Below, piece by piece: positions 34,438 through 45,383 of a stretch of DNA of 64,000 nt. Source of the stretch: Chlorops oryzae (taxonomy: Eukaryota; Arthropoda; Insecta; Diptera; Chloropidae); the NCBI GenBank assembly GCA_020466095.1, contig CM035806.1, forward strand, positions 66,152,687 to 66,216,686. Direction: 5' to 3'. The notes beneath the pieces were generated by a model that was not told where the DNA came from, searched no databases, and saw nothing but the letters and a program-made list of their open reading frames with translations. Both the position numbers and the translations under genes were made by a program. Position 1 is the stretch's first letter, and each line of letters starts with the position of its first letter.

Positions 34438-35230
34438 TATACCCAGCGTAAGCGGGGTATATTAGTTTTGTGCAAATCTTGTAACAGGGAGAATTAAGCT
34501 CCGGAGATATAGAAAAATATATATAGAAATGATCAGGATCAAAAACTGAATCGATTTAGACATGTCCGTCTGTCCGTCCGTCCGTCCGTCCGTCTGTCCT
34601 TCCGTCCGTGGTCGGATCTCCTCCGAAACGGCTGAACCAATGAAGTCGAAATTTGGCACACATGTATATCGGGGTCCGTGTATGATCCTAAGTAAAAATG
34701 GGAGACATCCGCCCACTGCCACGCCCACAAATGAATTTATTGTGTTTTCAATAAAATGCTTGTAACTTGCGAACCACTCAACACATTTCATTGATATTTG
34801 GTGTGCTGGTAAACTACGAAAAGGGACATATCCTGGCAAAAAATGGACGCCGCCCTCCTCGAGCCACGCCCACAAATAAGCCTAAAAATAAGGGCTTATC
34901 GTAACTTGTGAAGTAAAAGGCGTAGAAGCTTCAAATTCGCAACATAGGTTGACCAAGGCGAATGAAAGGTGTAGGGAAAAAATTTATGTGGCCCGCCCAC
35001 TGCCACGCCCACAAATGAAGATTTTTCGTAACTTCCGAAGTAAAAGGCGTATAAGCTTCAAATTCGCAACAGAGGTTCACCAAGGCGAATGAAAGGTGTA
35101 GGGAAATAATTTATGTTGCCCTCCCACTGCCACGCCCACAAATAGAGAAGCAAAACATAGTGCGCTCATAATGTCGGGACGCTGGGTATTTCAAAGTCGG
35201 GCTTGACCGACTTTAGCTTTCTTACTTGTT
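34438..35230 (+). mobile_element. Helitron-like element, family B copy 1
   Basis: Starts TATACCCAGCGTAAGCGGGG and ends in hairpin AAGTCGGGCTTGACCGACTT then AGCTTTCTTACTTGTT. It carries (GTCY)n at about 34562-34605 and two copies of a 127-bp unit (GTAACTT..GAAGTAAAAGGCG) starting near 34901 and 35028. Same plan as family A with different sequence. Non-coding. Confidence 0.75.
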
Positions 35231-35349
35231 TGATATTTGAAAAGACCTTTTAAGACCGATTTGTAACTGTTTTCTTAAGTTACAAGTTAATATATTGGAC
35301 ATAGTAACACTCGCAGTGTTCTAATTTTCTTTGAATCTTTTTTCGTAAA

Positions 35350-35567
35350 ACACTGTTCTAATTTTCTCTCTTTCTATCTTTCTATCTTTCTCTCTCCTTT
35401 TCTCTCTCTTTTTCTCTCTCTATCTTTCTCTCTCAATATTTATATCTTTCTCTCTCTATATCTTTATCTCTCTCTCTCTTTCTATTTTTATCTCTCTCTC
35501 TCCTTCTATCTTTTTCTCTCTCTCTCCTTCTATCTTTTTCTCTATCTCTCTCTCTCTCTCTCTCATA
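35350..35567. repeat. CT-rich microsatellite
   Basis: Continuous CTCTCT/CTTTCT/CTATCT on the + strand, mirror of the GA tract at 16801-17205. Followed at about 35610-35700 by a segment similar to 12480-12590 (GGACATGGCCATGTTTCGTC...), a further dispersed repeat of unknown class. Confidence 0.9.
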
Positions 35568-37541
35568 TTATTGAAAATTATTCGAGCTTAACCGCATTGC
35601 ACCTCCCGCCTGTGGGCGGACATGGCCATGTTTCGTCACTTCGCCACTTGTGACTCATCAGCGCCTTTGGGGTGCTAAGGAGTTTCAAATTTCTTGCACC
35701 TTATAAGTGAAGAATTTCAAAACCTCCTGAGAAATATACACACTAAGGAAGATTGGTTAACCGAAGGTTAATAATTCCTCAATAATATGAATTATATTTA
35801 TATTTATACCCGACACACTCTGTGTCGAGGGTATATTGCGTTTGTTGGGTTGTGTGTAACACCCAGAACCAGTCGAGATAGACCATACAAAATGTATATA
35901 GAAATGATCAGCGTCACCAGGAGATTCGATTTAGCCATGTCCGTCTGTTTGTATACAGCGTTTTCTTATCGAAGGAGTTGAGCTCTCTTGACAAAATTTG
36001 GTACACGTGCTCATGGGTAAGAACAAGTTCGAGAATGGACCCAATCGGACCATTTTTAGGGGTACCTCCAGTACTAGGGTCTGTTACAAAAATCACAAAA
36101 ACTGCTCTAAACTCGAAGTTTTTCAAGATATTTTGATGAAATTTGATATTTGAACATGTTTCAAGGCAAGTAATACGATTTCCAAAAATTTTTAAAGTGG
36201 GCGTGGCAGAAGGGCGTTTTTCGAAAATGGTCCCCTACACCCGAACTTCAAATGGGACTTGAACGAAAGTTGGCACTTATGCTTCTTTTGTAGCCATAAA
36301 CATTCTCCCAAAAAATTTCCTGGATCGGTTCATTATTAAGGGTACCTCCAGTACTAGGGTCTGTCACAAAAATCACAAAACTGCCTCAAAATCGGACTTT
36401 TTCCAAATATTTCAATGAAACTTAGGATTTGAGCGTATATCTAAGCCTCCGATTAGAATTCCAAAAAATTGGAAAAGTAGGCGTGGCAGAGGGGCAGTTT
36501 TCATAAAGAAATATAACAAAAGTCGGTGTATTGGGCCCCCATATGGCCTTAAACACCTCTTGATATTAAAAATTATTTGAACACGTGCAGGCACGGCAGA
36601 ACGGCGTTTACATGGGGTAGTTGTACCCACTCGAGATTTTCCGAGTGGGTATTTTACCCACTCGAAATTTTCCAAGTGGCTATTTTACTCAGTAAAAATT
36701 TCACGAAATTTTTGGAATGCCAGTTTTGACAAAAAATTTTTTTCCAATTTTTTCATTTTGAGTTAATATGCAATGTTTCCGTAGAGCCTGTATCTTTGCG
36801 TTAATAAAGAATGAAAAGCATTAAACGACATAAGCCAAAACTACCAAACGGAAGTATTTGGAAAATACTTGGCCGCGAAAATTTAATACGTAAAAATTTT
36901 ACCCTAATAATTGTCTTTTTAAATAAAATGTTATTCTATTATTTCGGAGGCATTTACTGCATGTATGATATGTTGTACATTCCAAGTCGGAAGTTAATAC
37001 GTTTGGCGGTTCAAAAGTTATAAGTATTTTTTTCATTTTTGGAGGTAGGAGTGGGCGGATCACGCCCATATTTTGCAGTAATATCCCAATGAGTGAAAGG
37101 TATGTACGTTCCAAGTCCGAAGTGAATATGTTCAGTAGTTCAGGAGTTATTAGCATATTTCATTTGTGGGGGAAGCAGTGGGCGGATCACGCCCATATTT
37201 TTCAATAACATCCCAATGGGTCCAAGGTATATATCGATAGCTTCGGATAGAAAGGGCGTAACTCATTATTTTGAAACTTTACAGGAGAAGGAAAAAACTT
37301 CATAAAATCGCAAAGGTTTGATATTTAAAAAAAGTTTAAACGCAAAGTCAATTAAATACTACGCACGAAATTTGTTTTAGGCTTGAATTTTTTTTTTTTC
37401 TGTGTTTCGAGCAGTTTTCTGAGTTAGGGCTTTTTGATATCAATTTTCGTTCAAAACACGTGAGTTAGGTCTTTGTACGCAAAGTTTAAAATATAAATAA
37501 AATTATAAGATGCGATCCAGCACTATACTATAACCAATAAT

Positions 37542-37756
37542 ATCGGTTAGTGGTTTCTATTGATAAAATTAATTCAAAACAAATATTTTTTGGACACATT
37601 ATTCACTGTTTTCACGTTCGTGTCTTGAGTCTTTGCATGCATACAGACCAAGAGAGACATGCAAAGACTTAAGAAAGGAACGTGAAAACAGTGAATAATG
37701 CGTTGCAAAAAATATTTGTTTTGAATTAATTTTATGAATAGAAACCACTAACCGAT
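37542..37756. repeat. Large hairpin, ~98-bp arms
   Basis: Left arm 37542-37639 and right arm 37658-37756 are highly complementary, with an 18-nt loop (ATACAGACCAAGAGAGA region). It could be a nested fold-back MITE; if transcribed it would be a long hairpin RNA precursor. Confidence 0.75.
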
Positions 37757-38080
37757 TTTAATGGTTATAGTCTCAAAAACCTCGTCATAGATTGAGGTTT
37801 GCGGCATTTGAGTAGAAAATTTATTTTTTTTCTACTAGGGTCCTTATTTGGCCAGTTAGGGGATGGAACCCAAAATTCAGTTTTAAAAAAAATAATAATA
37901 ATAACATATTATTAAAACATACCAAAACGAATCCAATATTCTTCATATTAGGCTCGTTTAAAAGGTACTTGTGTAAATTTTTCGAATATACATACTGAAC
38001 ATGCTCGTTCTTGTTCCTACGGCATCTATATTATAGATTGAAGTTCGTGAGGCATTTTTCTTTAATTTAAGCCTATTTTT

Positions 38081-38535
38081 GTATGGGGACCCCCCTAAGG
38101 AGGGGAGATAGAGGGTAGGTATGTTTAAAGAAAATACTTGGGGTAAAAAAATAATGGGGGTCGGTCATATATATCAGCCCCCTAGGAGGGGTTTGACTGT
38201 AGTGACAGGCATTTTGTCTGAAATTGTGATAAAATTAAGGTAATTTTGTATGGGTGACCCCCTAAGGAGGGGAGATAGGGGGTCAGTATGTTGGGAAAAA
38301 ATGTTAATGAGACAAAGTTAATGGGGGTCGGTCAAACATTTGACTCCTCTAGGGGCACTCTGGGGCTAGTTAGGACAATGGGGGGAAAATTCATTTTAAA
38401 AAATACTTTTGTATTGGAGCCCCCTTAAGGAGTGGAGATAGGGGGAAGGTATGTTTGGATAAATTGTTGGGAATAAAAAAATAATGGTAGTTGGTCCTAA
38501 ATTTGACCCCTCTAGGAGCTACTCTGCTTACAGTA
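38081..38535 (+). repeat. Three diverged ~165-bp tandem units
   Basis: Units start near 38081, 38248 and 38411. Each has CCCCCTAAGGAGGGGAGATA, then a TATGTTT/TATGTTG block, then AATGGGGGTCGGTC and a CTCTAGGAG-like block. Divergence of perhaps 25-30% indicates an old array. Confidence 0.7.
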
Positions 38536-39106
38536 ACATAAAAAATTTGGAAAAAAATCAAAAATTAAATTTTTCTAATGACTTGATGCGTGACATTTTT
38601 TTTACAAAATAACCTTAAAATTAGTGTTTTATGAAGTCTTTAATAAAAGTTCATCGTACTATGATACAGGAAAAGAGTTTCAAAAAAAGTCATCACCCTA
38701 ATGCACACGCACAGTTATGAATGTTAATTTATAGGTCTCGCCATCACTGGCGTAGTTGAACGTCTTTTTGTGAGTTAGGGCTTTTTTCTTTCGCAAAATT
38801 GTTCGCTATGAGTTAGGGCTTTTTTAAAAGTAACTATAACTTCGGTATTTTCAATCAAAGGTCGTCAATTTTTTTGGAGGGGGTGTATTTGAGAGTCGAC
38901 CATCAGAAAATGCAAAAATCTCGTTTTAAGAAAAAAATGAGTTACGCCCTTTCTATCCGAAGCTATCGATATGTTCCAAGTTTGAAGTGAATATGTTAAG
39001 TGGTTCAGAAGTTATGAGCATGATGGGAATGTTGATTTCGTGGGAGCTTTGTATACTACTCCAACGCAGCAATACACCACCCTTCTCCCTTCGAACTACT
39101 ACCCAC

Positions 39107-39464
39107 TAGAGGTGGAAAACAATCAATGTTAACATAATGGTAAAATTAATAAATAAATGGTAAAAATAAATTCCATTAAATTAAATTCTAACAAGCTTAG
39201 TAGTTGATGAAAAACAATAGATTGTCGTAGAACACCATCAATAGGGTAAAACATTTAAAAACATCGTCGATGTATCCCACAATCGTGCACTATTGATGGT
39301 TTCTGATAACTAACAATTTTTTTCCATCAACTAAGGTTGTTAGAATTAAATCAAACTTAATCTATTTTGCATTTTTAACTTTCTTTTCATTATTATTTAT
39401 TTTAACTTAAAAACATCGATACTATCGATGTATCGATGTTAACATCGATTTTTTCCCACCTCTA
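39107..39464. mobile_element. hAT MITE, TAGAGGTGG ends, TSD CTACCCAC
   Basis: Ends TAGAGGTGGAAAACAATC and the complementary TCCCACCTCTA, flanked by a perfect 8-bp CTACCCAC (39099-39106; 39465-39472). Sub-terminal ATGTTAACAT motifs occur on both sides. It shares the TAGAGGTG end type with the element at 14479-15431. Confidence 0.85.
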
Positions 39465-39948
39465 CTACCCACTCGGGAAAAATCTGTTCTGCCGTGCCTG
39501 AACACGTGTGTCTGTGTCGGGTATTCTATTGTCAGGCTCGCCTGACTATAACACCCTTACTTGTTATTTTTATTTTCATCTAAATGTATAAATAGGAGAG
39601 ATTGTAACAGTTAAGTTTTTTTTTTTTTTAATCAAAAATAATCCTTATTGCTTGATTTATATTATTTTTCGTTCAAAAATAAAAATGAAATTTCGAATTT
39701 AAAATTATTAAGAAGCTAATAAAATGAAAAATATCAAAAAAGATGCAAAAAAAAAATTTTTTTTTTAGCGAAGGCATTCGAACCTTTTCGCTCGAATGAC
39801 AAAAATATGTGAAGCAAATGTAAAAATCGCACAGGGGTTGTTTTCAAGTTTCACGCTAAGAATATAGGCACAAAGAGAATAGCCGAGTACGTTCAACAAA
39901 AACCATCTTCCTCTCCCCGATGGCGTCTCTCCTACGAACTGCGTTTTG

Positions 39949-40104
39949 CAGTGCCGTAGCAACCATAGGGGCAAGAGGGGGATTTTCCCCCTCACGCATT
40001 TTTGTTTTTGCCCATGAATAAAATTGAAAAAATAATTTTGCCCCCCCACGCAAATTGGAAAAATAATTGTTCCCCTCACGCAAAACAGAATTGCTACGGC
40101 ACTG
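39949..40104. mobile_element. hAT MITE, CAGTGCCGTAGCAA ends, TSD GCGTTTTG
   Basis: A 156-bp element with ends CAGTGCCGTAGCAA and TTGCTACGGCACTG and a perfect GCGTTTTG duplication (39941-39948; 40105-40112). The interior has alternating CCCCTCACGCA and TTTTTGCCC blocks. Confidence 0.85.
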
Positions 40105-40280
40105 GCGTTTTGTTGAACGATGTTGAAGAACGTCTAAACGGGCTCATAGTAACTACGATATCGAATCATAGGAACTACGGTATCATATATTGAAGTACAT
40201 TTCGATAACTTCTTAATTTTGATATGAATTTTTGTAAAAAACAAGGTCGGCGGGTTTGATCCCGCTCCAGCGAGCGTTTT

Positions 40281-41152
40281 TATACCCGACACACTCTGTG
40301 TCGAGGGTATATTGCGTTTGTGTGGTTGTTTGTAACACCCAGAACCAGTCGAGATAGACCATACAAAATATATATAGAAATGATCAGCGTCACCAGGAGA
40401 TTCGATTTAGCCTTGTCCGTCCGTCTGTCTGTCTGTCTGTCTGTCCTTCTGTTTGTATACAGTTTTCTTATCGAAGGAGTTGAGCTATCTTGACGAAACT
40501 TGGTATGCGTGCTCACGGGGACATGAGTAAGAACAAGTTCGAGAATGGACCCGATCGGACCATTTTCAGGGGTTCCTCCAGTACTAGGGTCTGTAATGAA
40601 AATCACAAAAACTGCTCTAAAATCGATGTTTTACAAGATATTTTGATGAAATTTGGCATTTGAACACATTTTAGGCCAATTAATGTGATTTACAAAAATT
40701 AGAAAAATGGGCGTGGCAGAAGGGCGTTTTTCGAAAATTGTCTCCTACTTCCGAAACGCCTATCCGACTTTAACGAAAATTGGCACTTCCACTTCCTTTG
40801 TAGCCATAAACATCCTGCCCAAAAATTGTCTTGATCGGTCCATTATTAAGGGTACCTCCAGTACTAGGGTCTGTCACAAATATCTCAAAACTGCCCCAAA
40901 ATCGGACTTTTTCCAAATATTTCAATGAAACTTGGAATTTGCGCGTATATTTAAGTCTCCGATTAGAATTACGAAAAATTGGAAAAGTGGGCGTGGCAAA
41001 GGGGCGGTTTTCATAAAGAAACTAAACAAAAGTCGGTATATGGGGCCCCTATGGCCTTAAACAACTTCTGATATTAAAAATTATTTGAAGATGTGTGTCT
41101 GTGTTGGGTATTCTATTGTCAGGCTTGCCTGACTATAACACCCTTACTTGTT
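40281..41152 (+). mobile_element. Helitron-like element, family A copy 4
   Basis: Full-length copy, start TATACCCGACACACTCTGTG, end ACACCCTTACTTGTT. The (GTCY)n tract is expanded here (CCGTCTGTCTGTCTGTC at 40420-40445) compared with copies 2 and 3, showing microsatellite growth at a fixed place in the element. Confidence 0.8.
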
Positions 41153-41239
41153 TTCTATGTCTTCCTATCGTAGAAACAACGATGTAAAATTTTTTCAGTG
41201 CATATTTATATTTATCTTCTTCTTCTTTTTCTAGCGTGT

Positions 41240-41620
41240 TCATTCCCGGCTTATACCGCAGTCCGCATGTTTTGAATTTTTTCTCCATTTTCTTCTATCC
41301 ACTGTATCCTTGATTCTTAGATCAGTCGCTTGGAGGTCCCTTTTCAAACTGTCTAGCCATCTTTGTTTTGGTCGTCCTCTTGGCCGAACACCTGTTACCT
41401 CAAGCCTCAAACCTCTCTTTGCCAAAGTGCTCTCACGTAGTACGTGGCCATTCCAACGTAATCTTGCTTCACGCATTTATCAGCTATTGAAACGACTCCA
41501 TATCATTTCTGATCGTGTCGTTTGGTATCGATCAAGACGTGTCAGCCCGGAGATCCAGCGAAGCATCTTTGTTTCCATGACACTGAGACAACGTTCCGCT
41601 TCTTTCGTTAATTTATAATT
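41240..41620 (-). pseudogene. RTE/BovB-like retrotransposon, 3' end of reverse transcriptase ORF
   Basis: The minus strand reads TKEAERCLSVMETKMLRWIS and then GLTRLDRYQTTRSEMIWSRF, two adjacent in-frame stops (TGA TAA), then MREARLRWNGHVLRESTLAK, a PRGRPKQRWLDSLKRDL block and DRRKWRKN. The LRW.GHV and RGRP..RW.D.... DL motifs are the C-terminal tail of RTE-type non-LTR reverse transcriptases. No catalytic domain is present, so it is a 5'-truncated dead copy. No poly(A) or target duplication seen. Confidence 0.75.
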
Positions 41621-41639
41621 ATATTTATATTTTTATCAG

Positions 41640-42245
41640 AGAACTGCTTTGAGTGTGCTCGAGCGTGTTCGAACACCCTTGCTGAAAATTCAGAACAAGT
41701 AGAATATCAAACTTCGCAGCTATGTGCTCGATCGAGTTGCACACCCGAAATCTTATTTTCGAGTTCGAGCACCTAACTCGAACTTTGTTGTACGTGTATT
41801 CAGACTCTCATTTCGGGTATGTTATACGCAAACTGATCCGAAAAAACCACTCAAACTCGAGTTCAACTCGAGTTCTATGGGTATAGAAACAGAACAAGGG
41901 GAAAATATCAGAGTCAAATGCGGAGAATAAAGGTGTATGTGCGTATGTACATATGTGGGCCTGCTCAAATATGACTAATTTACACCAAAGTTCCGTGTGC
42001 GTTGCAGCTCTCTCATACATTTTTTTCTGTAGAAAAACGTAGATAACACACTCGAGATACACTCGAGTTTATTGGGTATGCACGACTTAAAAACACTCGA
42101 ACCCGAACAGAGTGTATGAAAAGAACTCGAGTTTAGCGCACAACATGCTCGTGTTGAACTCATGCGCACACGAGACATTACGAGTGTTGTACTAAAGGGT
42201 TTGATTCACACCAAATCTGATCCACACACTCGAGTGTACACAAAA
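41640..42245. repeat. CTCGAG-rich segment
   Basis: Motifs of ACTCGAGTT / CACTCGAG type recur (41658, 41856, 41869, 42050, 42061, 42127, 42226), together with GTTCGAACAC. This could be the sub-terminal array of an unrecognised element; ends not found. 42246-42750 has only TATG microsatellite text (about 42520-42585). Confidence 0.35.
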
Positions 42246-42750
42246 ACTATGTATCCGTTGCAGCTCTCTGATTTTTATTGAGCAGAGAACCCAAATTCGT
42301 GGTCTTACTTTACCCATTAAGCGTAGTTCATTTTTTTGGCATAACTAAAATTCTTTCAAAATTGCTCTGCTCATACATATGATTGCTACAGTTTTGCTCG
42401 CAACTCAATTATTTCCTTTCGTAATTGGATTGTAAGTATGCTTCGACTTAATGGAAACGCCTTTGAAGAATTTTCTTCTATACTTAATAACTATGTAACT
42501 GCCAGTAAATCAATGTATGTATGAATGTGTGTATTTATTTATGTATAAGTATGTATATATATATAAGTATATACATATAAGATTGTATGTGGCCTAAACA
42601 TTGTTCCGAATTCTGATTAGTTCTTGTGGAGGCTCCTTGGAGGCAATGTCTTTAAAAGTCCTTGCCCTTAGTTCTCTTATAGATATTTTCGTTCGTTCGT
42701 GTGTGTGTGTGTGTGTATGTGCTGGGAGGGTTGCGAATGTGTGCATACAT

Positions 42751-43531
42751 TAGGGTTGCCAGACGTACTGTTCTTGAGAGTAAACGTACTGCTTTTTGAA
42801 GCGGTGTACTACGTTGTATTCTCAAAAAAATAAATCCCAAAATGTACTGCATTTTCATTTTCGTACTTCTTTGTACTGCTTTTTAAAATCGATAGGGCAT
42901 TCAAATTAGGGGAGAATTAATTTATGCAAAGATATAAGTAAAAAAATTTTTATATGTGGAGCTTATATGGAAAATTTTGAACGCTGGTAGCGACCCCTAA
43001 ATGTCATTTAAAAAATTTGAAAAAAAACATAAATGTTTTCTCGGGGTATATATTAAAATGACGGGGTGTCGGGCGAAAAATAAAAAAATTAAAAAAAAAA
43101 GGACCACGCTACTGTATAGGTATGTTCCCGTACAACAAGAAACTGCAAAACAGCCCAATTTTACCGAAAACTGTTCCCGTTATAAATGTCTGTCTGTCGA
43201 AATCTCTCATTTGCACAGTCGTGTAGTTCGGGAACAGTTTTCTGAAAAATTGGGCGGTTTTGAGCAGTTTCGTGCAGTACGACCACAGTCAATTGAAAAT
43301 TACAGAGGCGTAAAAAATGTCATTTTTATAGTGAGCGAAGCTTACAAAATAAAAATCTAGAATGAGTTTAGTTTAATTTTGCTATGAAAGCTGTTATTTT
43401 TGTTATTTATTTGTAAAATAAAACTGCATTTAGTGCAAAAAAATGTACTTCTTTTTTCCGAAATGTACTGCTTTGTTTTGGAAAAGAATTGAAATGTACT
43501 GCTTTAGCACTTTCAGGATCTGGCAACCCTA
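42751..43531. mobile_element. hAT-type element, TAGGGTTGCCAGA ends
   Basis: Ends TAGGGTTGCCAGA and its complement TCTGGCAACCCTA; flanks GCATACAT/GCAAACAT agree at 7/8. GTACTGCTTT recurs in the same orientation under both ends (about 42783, 42872, 43466, 43497). The internal open frame (43001-43360) has no transposase similarity and runs through a nested fold-back, so I do not call it a gene. Confidence 0.75.
43141..43269. repeat. Nested fold-back
   Basis: Arms 43141-43179 (AACTGCAAAACAGCCCAATT...) and 43229-43269 are complementary apart from a few mismatches. It lies inside the hAT at 42751-43531 and is probably a younger MITE or a palindrome of the host element. Confidence 0.6.
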
Positions 43532-43995
43532 GCAAACATACATGTATTGTCCAACCGGTATGTACCAATTTATCAAAGGCAAAAACAACATCTCACTATT
43601 ATTACAGCTAACTTCATATTTTACTACTACGCATTGTTGTTTTTGTTGCTAGTTCTCTTGCTGTTGTTGTTGCTAGTTTTCTTACTGTTGTTGTTGCCTT
43701 TGCACTTTAACATTTTGTCGTAGGTATTCGCTTGCAAGTGCCTTTTTTGCCTTTACCGTTTCCATTTTAACTCAATTTGGTTTGGATATGAAATCGTGAA
43801 AATCGCGTGGGCGGGTAAAGCTCTTAGTTTCTCGCTCTCTGTCTCTCTCTCTCTCTCGCTCTCTCTATTTCTCGCTCCTACTTTTTAACTTATTGTCACA
43901 TGCAATCCACAAGGCTTTTCTCTTCATTTCCAACATTTCTCTTACTTTAAGCTTTTTTTCACTGCTGCTGCGCTCGTTCAATTGAATTTCCTTTT

Positions 43996-45192
43996 TATAC
44001 CCAGCGTAAGCGAGGTATATTAGTTTTGTGCGAATCTTTTTTTTTTTTTTTTTTTTTAAAACGTTTTATTATTTATTGGATCACTCCTCTAATATAGGAG
44101 TCTAGCAATAAGTTTTTAAATCTTACACCTAATTGGACAATATTACAAATCACAAAGCATTTTCTTAATTGAAAAGATTATGACTTAGTAATAAGTTCAT
44201 TGCGGGCCTCGGATACCGAAAACTGGGCTTTGCTGATGTATGAAGAAACACGTGTAATATTGGCGGTGCGGAAATGAAGATTTAAGCAGCTAGGCTGTGC
44301 GTGGATTTCAAGGGTGCATGGAGTGCGAATCTTGTAACGGGAAATTAAGCTCCGGAGATATAGACAAATATAAATAGAAATGATCAGGATCAAAAACTGG
44401 ATCGATTTAGACATGTCTGTCCGTCCGTCCGTCCGTCCGTCTGACCGTCCGTCCGTGGTCGGATCTCCTCCGAAACGGCTGAACCAATGAAGTCGAAATT
44501 CGGTACACATGTATATCGGAGTCCGAGTATGATCCTAAGTAAAAATGGGAGACATCCGCTCACTGCCACGCCCACAAATGAATTTATTGTGTTTTCAGTA
44601 ATATGCTTTTAACTTGCGAACCACTCAACACATTCCGTTGATACTTGGTGTACTGGTAAACTACAAAAAGGGACATATCCTGGAAAAAAGTGGACGTCGC
44701 CCTCCTCGAGCCACGCCCACAAATAAGGGCTTATCGTAACTTGTGAAGTAAAAGGCGTAGAAGCTTCAAATTCGCAACATAGGTTGACCAAGGCGAATGA
44801 AAGGTGTAGGGAAAAAATTTATGTGGCCCGCCCACTGCCACGCCCATAAATGAAAATTTTTCGTAACTTCCGAAGTAAAAGGCGTAGAAGGTTCAAATTC
44901 GCAACATAGGTTGACCAATGCGAATGAAAGGTGTAGGAAAAAATTTTTTGTGGCCCGCCCACTGCCACGCCGACAAATAAAGATTTTTCGTAACTTCCGA
45001 AGTAAAAGGCGTAGAAGCTTCAAATTCGCAACATAGGTTCATCAAGGCGAATGGAAGGTGTAGGAAAATAATTTATGTGGCCCGCCCACTGCCACGCCCA
45101 CAAATAGAGAAGCAAAACATAGTGCGCTCATAATGTCGGGACGCTGGGTATTTCAAAGTCGGGGTTGACCGACTTTAGCTTTCTTACTTGTT
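43996..45192 (+). mobile_element. Helitron-like element, family B copy 2, with retroposon insert
   Basis: Starts TATACCCAGCGTAAGCGAGG and ends CTTTCTTACTTGTT. It carries (GTCY)n near 44415-44455 and three 127-bp units (starts near 44736, 44863, 44990). A jockey fragment (44039-44322) is inserted 43 bp from its start. Its end directly abuts family C at 45203. Confidence 0.8.
44039..44322 (-). mobile_element. 5'-truncated jockey-type retrotransposon fragment, 11-bp TSD
   Basis: An oligo(T) start on the + strand (poly(A) of a minus-strand insertion) followed by the 3'UTR text TTATTGGATCACTCCT...TAGGAGTCTA, also found at 52855-52890, then the end of ORF2 (...RVSSYISKAQFSVSEARNEL, stop at 44178). 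The 11-bp GTGCGAATCTT at 44028-44038 is repeated at 44323-44333, a target-primed reverse transcription signature. Confidence 0.85.
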
Positions 45193-45202
45193 TTTTTTTT
45201 AT

Positions 45203-45331
45203 TATACCTTTTCCGAAGGAAAGGGTATATTAAGTTTGGCACGGAGTATGTAACATACCAAAGGAGTCGCGATAGATATAGACATATTTATATATTCTTG
45301 ATCAGGGTGACAAGAGGAATCGATCTAGCCA

Positions 45332-45383
<52 letters not shown>

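Larger units (their letters stand above)
37231..38972. mobile_element. Element with 37-bp perfect TIR and GAGTTAGGGC repeats
   Basis: 37231-37267 (ATATCGATAGCTTCGGATAG...) is a perfect inverted repeat of 38936-38972. Comparison with the flanking host repeat suggests insertion between GGTAT and ATGTTCC with at most an AT duplication. GAGTTAGGGCTTTT recurs under both ends (about 37421, 37463, 38770, 38811), close to the GAGTTACGCC of the terminal repeat itself. It contains a 215-bp hairpin and a three-unit tandem array. No coding frame; class not identified. Confidence 0.7.
36588..39500. mobile_element. 2.9-kb hAT-type element, TSD AACACGTG
   Basis: Ends CAGGCACGGCAGAAC and GTTCTGCCGTGCCTG, with a perfect duplication AACACGTG at 36580-36587 and 39501-39508. 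Inside both ends lie ACCCACTCGAG/ACTACCCACTCGG repeats. The body has no transposase. It holds an inverted-repeat element (37231-38972) and a hAT MITE (39107-39464). Three diverged units of a GTCCAAGTCCGAAGTGAATATGTT type flank the inner element (about 36975, 37108, 38975). Confidence 0.85.
35805..39565 (+). mobile_element. Helitron-like element, family A copy 3, split by a hAT
   Basis: Starts TATACCCGACACACTCTGTG at 35805 and ends ACACCCTTACTTGTT at 39565. After removing the inserted hAT (36588-39500 plus one duplication) it is about 840 bp, full length for family A. The break lies in the AACACGTG just before the final GTGTCTGTGTCGGG segment. Confidence 0.8.

Noticed and set aside
40240..40275. 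tRNA T-arm-like GGCGGGTTTGATCCCGC
   Set aside because: No A box, acceptor stem or anticodon arm upstream; chance or a very short relic.
43001..43360. 119-codon open frame inside a hAT
   Set aside because: It runs through a fold-back palindrome and shows no transposase motif.
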